From Bacillota bacterium (GTDB lineage Bacteria; Bacillota; Proteinivoracia; UBA4975): a stretch of DNA of 14,387 bases. A program made the position numbers and the translations under genes. Position 1 is the stretch's first letter. Each line of letters begins with the position of its first letter. Under the pieces are notes generated by a model. The model ran no database searches and was not told the DNA's origin. It worked only from the letters and a program-made list of their open reading frames with translations. The stretch lies in contig JAAYHI010000140.1 of NCBI GenBank assembly GCA_012727415.1, positions 1 to 14,387 of the forward strand, in the 5' to 3' direction. Positions 1 to 6,049 of the stretch are shown in pieces.

Positions 1-216
1 ATCCTCACTACTGTTGGCCAGACCTGGGCCCAGCGCAGCGTCAGTCCTGAAAGGGCCGCCCTGGTCTTTACCCTGGAGCCGGTTTTTGCTGCCGCCTTTG
101 CTTTTTTCCTGCTGGGCGAAACCTTGCCGCCCCAGGGATTTTGGGGCAGTGTCTTGATTATGATGGGAATAATTGGTGCTGAATTGGCAAGTCGCAGGAT
201 TAAAGAAAAGACATAG
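1..216 (+). CDS. EamA/DMT-family transporter, C-terminal fragment
   Basis: This is the last 71 codons of a gene whose start lies left of the window; it is open from base 1 and stops at TAG 214-216. The fragment is hydrophobic, with a segment around residues 18-42 and another around 48-63. The first holds the Glu-Pro-Val-Phe-Ala pattern (residues 26-30) followed by a hydrophobic run and Leu-Gly-Glu, which is typical of the last two helices of EamA (drug/metabolite transporter superfamily) permeases. The tail is short and basic (ASRRIKEKT), as expected for a cytoplasmic C-terminus. The substrate cannot be told from this fragment; EamA proteins export amino acids, metabolites or drugs. It may read through into the ddl group, as no terminator is visible before ddl. 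Confidence 0.85.
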   Translation: MLTTVGQTWAQRSVSPERAALVFTLEPVFAAAFAFFLLGETLPPQGFWGSVLIMMGIIGAELASRRIKEKT

Positions 217-228
217 GAGTAATATAAT
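200..228 (+). promoter_or_regulatory. Candidate sigma-A promoter for the ddl group
   Basis: A perfect TATAAT -10 hexamer lies at 223-228. A poor -35 (TTAAAG, 200-205; three of six consensus bases) sits 17 bp upstream, inside the end of the transporter gene. Transcription would start near 235, giving a leader of about 45 nt to ddl. The weak -35 makes this only a candidate. Confidence 0.38.
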
Positions 229-279
229 AATAGAGTATCCGGCTACCCTATCCTATTCCGATATTAGCGAGGTGTACTT

Positions 280-1359
280 ATGAAAATTGCAGTGCTTATG
301 GGCGGTCGCTCGGGAGAACATCAGGTCTCCCTCCGTTCGGCCAGCTATATTATTGACTCATTAGTCAAGGCTGGCCATACTGTCATTCCCATTGGCATCA
401 CCAATGAAGGCCAGTGGCTGCAGCATCCCGACATCCTGGCGATGCTGGCTGAGGGGCGGAATCTGGCCCCTGCGGCACCGGTTGTATTGGACCTCAGCTT
501 TCAGGGCCAGGGCCTGATCTGCAATGGCGAGCCCCTTGATATTGACATTGTCTTCCCCGTATTACACGGTCCCTTCGGGGAGGATGGAACTATTCAGGGT
601 GCCTTTGAACTGGCGGGAATCCCCTATGTTGGTTCCGGAATCCTGGGTTCTGCCGTGGCCATGGATAAAGCCCAGATGAAGGCTGCCTTTCGCAATTTCA
701 ATCTTCCGATATGCAGCTATATAGTCTTCTCCCAATGGGAATGGCAACAGCGCCGCCAGGAACTGCTGGACAGGGTTGTGGAGAGCCTGGGGTGGCCGGT
801 CTTTGTAAAGCCAGCCAATCTCGGTTCCAGCGTGGGAATCAGCAAAGCCTCCGGGGATAAAGAATTTCTCGAAGCGGTAGAGATAGCTTTGCGCTATGAT
901 TATAAAATTCTCGTCGAAGAGGAGATTCGGGGCAGAGAAATTGAGATCAGCGTCCTTGGCAATGAAAACCCTAGGGCCTCAGTGCCGGGAGAGATCATTC
1001 CCGCCAATGATTTCTATGATTACCAAGCTAAGTATATTGACCCGGGTTCCCGGTTGCTCATTCCGGCAGACCTGGAGGTCGCGGTCAGGGAAAGGGCCCG
1101 GGAACTGGCACTGGAGGCGTTTAAAGCAGTAGATGCCCGGGGCCTGGCCCGGGTGGATATGTTTGTCACCTCCCTGGGGGAAGTCGTCATCAATGAAGTC
1201 AATACCATGCCCGGATTTACTGAAATCAGCATGTACCCGAAACTGTGGGAGTACAGCGGAATCAGCGGACCTGAACTGGTCAACACCCTGGTGGACTTAG
1301 GTTTGTCCTGGCATAGGCGCCGCCTGCAACTGCAACACAAATACGAGGTAAACAGCTGA
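280..1359 (+). CDS. ddl: D-alanine--D-alanine ligase (Ddl)
   Basis: This cytoplasmic ATP-grasp ligase joins two D-alanines for peptidoglycan precursor synthesis. At 359 aa it is full length for the family. Visible landmarks are the N-terminal GGRSGEHQVSL motif (residues 8-18, with the substrate-binding Glu13), HGPFGEDGTIQG (96-107), the ATP-site Lys177 and serine loop LGSSVGISK (181-189), and the metal-binding C-terminal part with Glu306 and Asn308 in NEVNTMPG. The omega-loop carries Tyr-Asp-Tyr (246-248) as in D-Ala-D-Ala ligases, rather than the loop of VanA-type D-lactate ligases, so a vancomycin-resistance role is unlikely. The ATG is preceded by GAGGTG (269-274) at 5 nt spacing. Its stop overlaps the ATG of the next gene by one base, so the two are probably translated together. 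Confidence 0.96.
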   Translation: MKIAVLMGGRSGEHQVSLRSASYIIDSLVKAGHTVIPIGITNEGQWLQHPDILAMLAEGRNLAPAAPVVLDLSFQGQGLICNGEPLDIDIVFPVLHGPFGEDGTIQGAFELAGIPYVGSGILGSAVAMDKAQMKAAFRNFNLPICSYIVFSQWEWQQRRQELLDRVVESLGWPVFVKPANLGSSVGISKASGDKEFLEAVEIALRYDYKILVEEEIRGREIEISVLGNENPRASVPGEIIPANDFYDYQAKYIDPGSRLLIPADLEVAVRERARELALEAFKAVDARGLARVDMFVTSLGEVVINEVNTMPGFTEISMYPKLWEYSGISGPELVNTLVDLGLSWHRRRLQLQHKYEVNS

Positions 1360-1985
1360 TGGCACAACTGTTGCTCATCCGCCACGGTGAAACTGTCTGG
1401 AACAGGGAAGGGCGCTTTCAGGGAGCAATAGATGTGCCCTTAAGCGAAAAGGGGAAGGCTGAAGCCCGTCAACTGGGGGCTTATCTCCGGGACAAGCCCT
1501 TAAAAGCAATATACTCCAGCCATTTATCCAGGGCATTGGAAACAGCCCAGGCGGTTGCCCGGCACCATCATCTCCCGGTGCAGGTGGTGGAAGGACTTGG
1601 GGAAATCAATATGGGAGAGTGGGCTGGCCACAGCTGGGAAGAGATTTGGGAAAAGTGGCCTGAGTTGGGACGGCAGTGGTATAATTCTCCGCCGGAATCT
1701 CCCCCGCCCCCGGGCGGGGAATATTATCCGGACTTCCAGGCCCGGGCAATGGAGGCCCTGGAAGAAATCGCCGCGGCCCACGCCAGCACCGATTTGTTGG
1801 CAGTGGTAACTCATGGCGGAGTTATCCGTGCCGTGATCAATAAACTATTGGGCATTTCCTGGGGGACAAGGGGCAGGTTTTTTATCAAAAACTGCAGCAT
1901 TACCCCCATGCGCTGGCAGTCCCGGGGATTAGTTGTGGTTGAGGGTTTTAATGACGTCTGTCACATGCAATATCCAGTGAGGTGA
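1359..1985 (+). CDS. Histidine phosphatase family protein (phosphoglycerate mutase/CobC-like)
   Basis: A 208-aa member of the histidine phosphatase superfamily. Visible catalytic features are LIRHGET (residues 6-12, phospho-acceptor His9 next to Arg8), SSHLSRALETA (53-63, phosphate-binding Arg58), the acid-base region LGEINMGEWAG (80-90) and the second catalytic His152 in VTHGGVIR. The layout RFQG...PLS...G fits cofactor-independent phosphatases of the alpha-ribazole phosphatase (CobC)/PhoE type better than a glycolytic mutase. No cobalamin gene is nearby, so the substrate is not assigned. It overlaps ddl by one base and the next gene's frame at GTGA. An unusual Pro-rich insert at residues 111-118 (PPESPPPP) precedes the Gly-Gly-Glu motif and is a predicted ribosome-pausing site. 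Confidence 0.9.
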   Translation: MAQLLLIRHGETVWNREGRFQGAIDVPLSEKGKAEARQLGAYLRDKPLKAIYSSHLSRALETAQAVARHHHLPVQVVEGLGEINMGEWAGHSWEEIWEKWPELGRQWYNSPPESPPPPGGEYYPDFQARAMEALEEIAAAHASTDLLAVVTHGGVIRAVINKLLGISWGTRGRFFIKNCSITPMRWQSRGLVVVEGFNDVCHMQYPVR

Positions 1986-1990
1986 GAGAA

Positions 1991-2611
1991 GTGTTTGCAC
2001 AAATGAGCTTTGAAGAATTTTTGCATCGGCTTGCCAGCGGCAAGCCCACTCCCGGCGGCGGCAGTGCTGCTGCTCTGGCCGGGGCAATGGGGGCAGCTTT
2101 GCTCGCCATGTTTTGTAACTTAACAGCAGGCAAGAAGAAGTACCTTGATGTGAAAGACGAGATGGAGGCTGTAGCTGCTTTTGCCGTGGAGCAACAGCAG
2201 AAGCTGCTGGAATTGGCGGACCGGGACAGTGAAGCCTACGAAAAAGTATTGGCAGCCTACCGCTTGCCCAAGGAGACCGAGGCTGAAATAGACCTGCGCC
2301 AGCAGGCAATTAATGCCGCCACCTTGGAGGCCACCCGCACTCCTTTGGAGACAGCCAAGGTAAGTGTGGGCCTGTTGGAGCGGGTGCCTTCCTTGGCTGC
2401 CAAGGGCAATCCCAATGCCCTCAGCGATCTTAAGGTAGGGCTGGCTCTGCTGGATGCTGCCTTTAGCGGCGGCAAGGCCAATGTGGAAATAAATTTACCC
2501 TGGCTGGAGGCAGAGGATGCCGCCGCCATCAAGTCCCAGTTGGCAGCACTTTGTCAAAGGGCGGAGAAAGCCCTCAGCGCGGGAAGAGCAGAAATCGCCC
2601 TTCTGGAATAA
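1991..2611 (+). CDS. FchA/FTCD-like cyclodeaminase-cyclohydrolase family protein
   Basis: A 206-aa protein of the formimidoyl-THF cyclodeaminase family (the C-terminal domain of FTCD). In clostridia, stand-alone members act as methenyl-THF cyclohydrolase (FchA) or formimidoyl-THF cyclodeaminase. The diagnostic N-terminal pattern is present: a short helix, then KPTPGGGSAAALAGAMGAAL, followed by a largely helical Ala/Glu-rich body. I chose GTG 1991 because GAGGTGA (1979-1985) sits 5 nt upstream. An in-frame GTG at 1982 would overlap the phosphatase stop by 4 bases (GTGA) but has no good site; ATG 2003 is also possible. It lies just upstream of the glycine cleavage operon, whose product methylene-THF enters the same folate pool. 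The exact reaction cannot be settled from sequence. Confidence 0.88.
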   Translation: MFAQMSFEEFLHRLASGKPTPGGGSAAALAGAMGAALLAMFCNLTAGKKKYLDVKDEMEAVAAFAVEQQQKLLELADRDSEAYEKVLAAYRLPKETEAEIDLRQQAINAATLEATRTPLETAKVSVGLLERVPSLAAKGNPNALSDLKVGLALLDAAFSGGKANVEINLPWLEAEDAAAIKSQLAALCQRAEKALSAGRAEIALLE

Positions 2612-2616
2612 TATTC

Positions 2617-2654
2617 CCCCCTGTCACATATCTGTTGGCAGGGGGTGTTTTTTT
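2617..2654 (+). terminator. Intrinsic terminator of the ddl-phosphatase-fchA group
   Basis: Left arm 2617-2626 (CCCCCTGTCA) pairs with right arm 2636-2645 (TGGCAGGGGG): ten pairs including one G-T, with a 9-nt loop. T-G-T7 (2646-2654) follows. The right arm and tract also carry the ribosome binding site and TTG start of the next small gene. Confidence 0.85.
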
Positions 2655-2898
2655 GGTTACTCTGGAAGTGAAAAAAGAGCTGGTGGCTAAGATCAGGCTT
2701 GAGGAAGTTGATATCGAGGCGAGAGCGGTCATTACACCCCAGGGGGAAGTGGAAATCGTCTTTATGCCCTGGTCCCAGTGGCGGATGAGCGGGAGTTCCT
2801 TTGATGAGCTGGTGGAGGATTACAACCTTCTGAAGTCGCAGATAAAACTGTGTATCGAAAACCTCAACAAGGAGCAATTGAAGAAGATGCAGCCGTAG
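2653..2898 (+). CDS. Small conserved-looking hypothetical protein (81 aa)
   Basis: I do not recognise this protein. From TTG 2653 it is 81 aa: MVTLEVKKELVAKIRL, then a beta-like middle with a turn (ITPQGEVEIVFMPW) and an amphipathic C-terminal helix rich in Glu, Lys and Leu. There is no signal peptide, membrane helix or Cys motif. Third-position GC preference and amino-acid make-up resemble the neighbours, which supports a real gene. TTG 2653 is preferred because GGGGGTG (2641-2647) lies 5 nt upstream; GTG 2668 is the next start but is badly spaced. The frame stays open upstream to 2551 inside the previous gene, which is coincidental overlap. Its ribosome binding site is inside the terminator hairpin of the preceding group. 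Confidence 0.62.
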   Translation: MVTLEVKKELVAKIRLEEVDIEARAVITPQGEVEIVFMPWSQWRMSGSSFDELVEDYNLLKSQIKLCIENLNKEQLKKMQP

Positions 2899-2962
2899 CA
2901 GCCCAAAGGGCATAAGAAAGTCTTATAGCTAAAATAAAGGGTTTTTTTCCGGTGTGGCGAAC

Positions 2963-2968
2963 TATACT
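2963..2968 (+). promoter_or_regulatory. Candidate -10 element for the gcv operon
   Basis: TATACT lies where a -10 would place the transcript start near 2975, about 12 nt before the first riboswitch pairing. No convincing -35 is seen at the right distance (the region is T-rich, 2942-2948). It is supported mainly by its position. Confidence 0.38.
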
Positions 2969-2986
2969 CTCTGGGAAAAGTGCATA

Positions 2987-3180
2987 TTGTGGACGACGCG
3001 CATTGGGAGAGACCCTCGGGGCGCCGAAGAAGCAAGTTGCAACCTGCCAGTTGCAGCGAAACTTTCAGGCAAAAAGACTGATGCGCTGACACAACTCTGG
3101 AGAGCGCCCAGGCGCACCAACGGGGAACAATCTCTCAGGTAAAAAGACAGAGAAAGGCAGCATTCTTTTTCTGTTTTTTT
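2987..3180 (+). promoter_or_regulatory. Tandem glycine riboswitch (two aptamers plus terminator platform)
   Basis: Two glycine aptamers can be read directly. Aptamer 1: P1 arms GCGCAT (2998-3003) and ATGCGC (3081-3086), core GGGAGAG (3005-3011), GCGCCGAAGAAGCAA (3021-3035) and TTTCAGGCAAAAAGAC (3063-3078). Aptamer 2: P1 arms CTCTG (3095-3099) and CAGAG (3148-3152), core GGAGAG (3099-3104), GCGC (3112-3115) and CTCTCAGGTAAAAAGAC (3132-3148). The leader TTGTG (2987-2991) can pair with linker CACAA (3090-3094); the bases between (GAC-GA on one strand, TGA on the other) form a kink-turn of the kind known in tandem glycine riboswitches. CAGAG of aptamer-2 P1 is also part of the terminator's left arm, so glycine binding should disrupt the terminator and turn gcvT-lpdA on. 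Confidence 0.95.
3147..3180 (+). terminator. Riboswitch-controlled terminator upstream of gcvT
   Basis: ACAGAGAAAG (3147-3156) pairs with CTTTTTCTGT (3165-3174): ten pairs with one G-T and an 8-nt loop. The T run 3174-3180 follows. Bases 3148-3152 are shared with aptamer-2 P1, so terminator and glycine-bound aptamer exclude each other. Confidence 0.88.
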
Positions 3181-3208
3181 GTATACACTAAGCATTGGAG
3201 GTGAAAAA

Positions 3209-4315
3209 TTGGATAACTTAATGCGGACACCGCTATTCCAGGAACATATTAATGCAGGCGGACAAATGGTCGATTTCGGGGGCTGGGCCATGCCTCTCAA
3301 GTATTCAGGCATATTGGAAGAGGTGGAGGCAGTGCGCAGCCGCGCGGGTCTCTTTGATGTATCCCATATGGGGGAAATTACCGTGGCGGGGCCCCAGGCC
3401 CTTTCCTGGCTGGATACTATATTGACAAATGACATCAGAAAGCTTGCAGATAATCAGGTGATGTACGCCTTTATGTGTTACCCGCACGGCGGGGTGGTGG
3501 ACGATCTCCTGGTCTACCGCCATGGGCTCCAGAAATTCCTCTTAGTGGTCAACGCCGCAAACACCCAAAAAGACTGGGACTGGCTAACCCAGCACAAGGT
3601 GCCTGGGGTTGTCCTGGAGAATATTTCTCCCGACATGGGCCAATTAGCTGTCCAGGGCCCCCTGGCTGAAGAAATACTGCAGAAGCTTACCCCCTATAAA
3701 CTGGAGGATATAGGCTTTTTCCGGTTTGCCTCGCCGGTGGAAATCGCCGGTATCCCCGCCCTGGTCTCCCGCACCGGCTATACCGGGGAGGATGGTTTTG
3801 AAATCTACTGCCCCGCGGCAGATAGCGTCAGATTGTGGCAGGAGATAATGCGGGAAGGCAAGCCCCTGGGCTTACTGCCCTGTGGATTGGGAGCAAGGGA
3901 TACTTTGCGGTTTGAAGCCGGGCTGCCTTTATACGGCCATGAGATTTCCCAGGAAATTACGCCTTTGGAAGCCAGGCTGGGACTTTTTGTCAAGCTCAAA
4001 AAACAGGCAGATTTTATCGGCAAGGCTGCTTTAGCTGCCCTTAAAGAAAAGGGCCTTCCCCGCCTGTTGGCAGGTCTTACCCTGGTGGAAAAGGGAGTTC
4101 CCCGGGCGGGGTATCCGGTGTACAATGGGGAAGGCCAGGAAGTAGGGTATGTAACCAGCGGTTCTTTTGCACCAACTATAAATGCCAGTGTAGCCAACGC
4201 CCTGGTGGCAGCCGACTGTGCCCAGGAGGGCACAAATCTGTGGATTGGCGTGCGCCAACGCCGTCTGCAAGCCAGGGTGACAAAATTACCATTCTATAAA
4301 AGGGAGGCAAAGTAA
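3209..4315 (+). CDS. gcvT: Glycine cleavage system T protein (aminomethyltransferase)
   Basis: GcvT takes the aminomethyl group from lipoyl-GcvH, releases NH3 and forms 5,10-methylene-THF. The 368-aa product is full length. Motifs: VDFGGWAMPL (residues 21-30), LFDVSHMGE (48-56), the catalytic Asp pair in GGVVDDLLVY (94-103), GYTGEDGFEIY in the middle, GLGARDTLR, and a C-terminal barrel containing VTSGSFAPT. The start is TTG 3209, because GGAGGTG (3197-3203) is 5 nt upstream; an in-frame TTG at 3179 lies in the terminator T-run and ATG 3221 lacks a site. It is the first gene of the operon, directly controlled by the glycine riboswitch, with gcvH one base after its stop. Confidence 0.97.
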   Translation: MDNLMRTPLFQEHINAGGQMVDFGGWAMPLKYSGILEEVEAVRSRAGLFDVSHMGEITVAGPQALSWLDTILTNDIRKLADNQVMYAFMCYPHGGVVDDLLVYRHGLQKFLLVVNAANTQKDWDWLTQHKVPGVVLENISPDMGQLAVQGPLAEEILQKLTPYKLEDIGFFRFASPVEIAGIPALVSRTGYTGEDGFEIYCPAADSVRLWQEIMREGKPLGLLPCGLGARDTLRFEAGLPLYGHEISQEITPLEARLGLFVKLKKQADFIGKAALAALKEKGLPRLLAGLTLVEKGVPRAGYPVYNGEGQEVGYVTSGSFAPTINASVANALVAADCAQEGTNLWIGVRQRRLQARVTKLPFYKREAK

Positions 4316-4316
4316 A

Positions 4317-4703
4317 GTGACAGGAGAAAAAGGATTGAAATTTACCAAGGAACATGAATGGCTTCGGATTGAAGGCAACCGGGTGACAGTGGGAATTACA
4401 GATTTCGCCCAGAAGAAGCTGGGGGACATCGTCTATGTGGAGCTTCCGGAACTGGACGAGGAGTTTGTCGAAGGCGATGCTTTCGCAGTTCTGGAATCCG
4501 TCAAAACTGCTGCCGATGTATATGCCCCAGTGGACGGAATTGTAGTGGAAGTGAATGACCTCCTGGAAGAGGAGCCTGCGCTGATCAACACCGACCCCTT
4601 TGGGGAGGGTTGGATTGCTGTCTTTGAAGCAGAGGGGGACATCGATACCTCCGGGCTGATGGATACTGCTGCATACCGGCAGTATGCTGAAGAAGAGGAA
4701 TAA
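4317..4703 (+). CDS. gcvH: Glycine cleavage system H protein (lipoyl carrier)
   Basis: GcvH is the small acidic lipoylated shuttle that carries the aminomethyl group from P protein to T protein and is reoxidised by Lpd. It is 128 aa, the usual size. The lipoyl-lysine is Lys63 in LESVKTAADVYAP, flanked by the two halves of the lipoyl-domain fold; KFTKEHEWL near the N-terminus is typical. GTG 4317 is taken as start, with GGGAGG (4302-4307) 9 nt upstream. TTG 4335 (giving MKFTKEHEWL) is a real alternative, with AGGAG 4322-4326 at 8 nt. It sits one base after the gcvT stop and two bases before gcvPA. No lipoate ligase or lipoyl synthase gene is in the window. Confidence 0.96.
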   Translation: MTGEKGLKFTKEHEWLRIEGNRVTVGITDFAQKKLGDIVYVELPELDEEFVEGDAFAVLESVKTAADVYAPVDGIVVEVNDLLEEEPALINTDPFGEGWIAVFEAEGDIDTSGLMDTAAYRQYAEEEE

Positions 4704-4705
4704 AT

Positions 4706-6049
4706 ATGGGCAAGCATTACCTGCCTAATACCGGCCCCCAGCGCCGGCAGATTCTCCAGGCCATTGGAGTTGGAGCCGTTGAGGATCTTTTCAGCTACAT
4801 ACCTGAAAAGCTTCGCTTCTCCGGGCTCCTCAACCTTCCAGACCCCATTGCTGAGCCGCAACTGGTGGACCATATGGAAGAACTGGCAGGGAAGAATAAT
4901 GTCGAAGCCGTGAATTTCTTAGGGGGCGGCATCTATGACCACTATGTCCCCGCCGCCATTGATCACGTCTTAAGCCGTTCCGAGTTTTATACAGCCTATA
5001 CTCCCTACCAGCCGGAAGTCAGCCAGGGAACCCTGCAGGCAATTTTTGAGTACCAGTCGATGCTCTGCCAGCTCACCGGTGCCGCTGCCGCCAATGCTTC
5101 CCTGTATGACGGGGCAACGACTGTCGCCGAAGCTGCCCTGCTGGCCCTCAATGCTACCAAAGGGCGTCGGCTGCTGGTGGCGGGGAGCATGCATCCCTCG
5201 TACCGCCAAGTGCTGGCCACCTATTTGGAGGATTTCGGGGCAGAGATCGAGGAACTGCCCCTGGAGGGCGGAAAACTGAAGGCAGAGGCCATCGCCCCTC
5301 GCCTGGGCAATGATGTGGCGGCACTAATTGTGCAGTCGCCCAACTTCTTTGGCATTATTGAAGACCTGCCTGCCCTGGGCAAGTTAATGGCCGCTGAAAA
5401 GGGCCTGTTTGTCGTCGCCACCGATCCCATTGCCCTTGGCATCCTTGAAGCCCCCGGGGCTTTAGGGGCAGATGTCATTACGGGAGAAGGCCAGAGTTTG
5501 GGCATCAACCAAAGCTTCGGCGGACCATTATTGGGCTTTATGGGGGTTGCGGACAAACTGGTGCGGAAAATGCCCGGCCGCGTGGTGGGCCAGACTGCAG
5601 ATGCCAAGGGGCGCAGGGGATTTGTTCTCACCCTTCAGACCCGGGAACAGCACATCCGCAGGGAAAAGGCCACCTCCAATATCTGCTCCAACCAGGCTCT
5701 GTGCGCCCTGGCAGCATCAGTGTACATGAGCCTCATGGGCCCGCAAGGGTTAAGGGAAGTTGCAGCCCAATCCCTGGCCAAGGCAGCCTTTGCCCGGGAG
5801 CAAATGACGGCTGTGCCGGGGGTAGAGCTGCCCTTTGCCGGGCCGTTCTTTAAAGAATTTGTCTTGAAACTGCCCCAGCCTGCCGCCAAGGTCATCGCTG
5901 CCATGGCGGATAAAGGCTATTACGTGGGAATTGACCTCGGTCGCTTTTTCCCCGACATGAATGACTGTCTGCTGATGGCAGTGACCGAGAAGCGAAGTAA
6001 GTCTGAAATACTGGGCTGCGCAGCCGCCCTGAGGGAGGTGTTGGCGTGA
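4706..6049 (+). CDS. gcvPA: Glycine dehydrogenase (decarboxylating) subunit 1
   Basis: This is the alpha subunit of the split P protein, the PLP enzyme that decarboxylates glycine and loads the aminomethyl group onto GcvH. In many Firmicutes and archaea P protein is two chains (about 450 and 490 aa) rather than one of about 950 aa. The 447-aa length fits. Landmarks are the N-terminal YLPNT and LLNLP segments, NFLGGGIYDHYVPAAIDHV, YTPYQPEVSQGTLQAIFEYQ, and SNICSNQALCAL. This subunit has the fold but not the PLP-binding lysine, which is in GcvPB. The ATG follows GAGGAA (4695-4700) within the end of gcvH. The stop overlaps the GTG of gcvPB by 4 bases, which suits stoichiometric translation of the two subunits. 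Confidence 0.97.
   Translation: MGKHYLPNTGPQRRQILQAIGVGAVEDLFSYIPEKLRFSGLLNLPDPIAEPQLVDHMEELAGKNNVEAVNFLGGGIYDHYVPAAIDHVLSRSEFYTAYTPYQPEVSQGTLQAIFEYQSMLCQLTGAAAANASLYDGATTVAEAALLALNATKGRRLLVAGSMHPSYRQVLATYLEDFGAEIEELPLEGGKLKAEAIAPRLGNDVAALIVQSPNFFGIIEDLPALGKLMAAEKGLFVVATDPIALGILEAPGALGADVITGEGQSLGINQSFGGPLLGFMGVADKLVRKMPGRVVGQTADAKGRRGFVLTLQTREQHIRREKATSNICSNQALCALAASVYMSLMGPQGLREVAAQSLAKAAFAREQMTAVPGVELPFAGPFFKEFVLKLPQPAAKVIAAMADKGYYVGIDLGRFFPDMNDCLLMAVTEKRSKSEILGCAAALREVLA

Noticed and set aside
1359..1985. Assignment of the histidine phosphatase as cobC (alpha-ribazole phosphatase)
   Set aside because: The motif pattern is compatible, but there is no cobalamin gene in the window and the family is functionally mixed, so only the superfamily name is given.
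2605..2617. Perfect palindrome GGAATA-A-TATTCC over the stop of the fchA-like gene, containing TAATATT that matches a sigma-E -35
   Set aside because: The nearest CATA -10-like sequence (2627) gives only an 11-bp spacer, too short for sigma-E. The palindrome is short and AT-rich, so chance is likely.
2901..2948. Possible terminator for the small gene (GCCC-AAA-GGGC, ATAAGA-AAG-TCTTAT, then a T-run at 2942-2948)
   Set aside because: The two small hairpins are 15-30 nt from the T-run, and the long-range closing helix is only about 3 bp. Not convincing as an intrinsic terminator.
3179..3208. TTG 3179 as the start of gcvT
   Set aside because: It lies in the T-run of the riboswitch terminator with no ribosome binding site. 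GGAGGTG at 3197-3203 points to TTG 3209.
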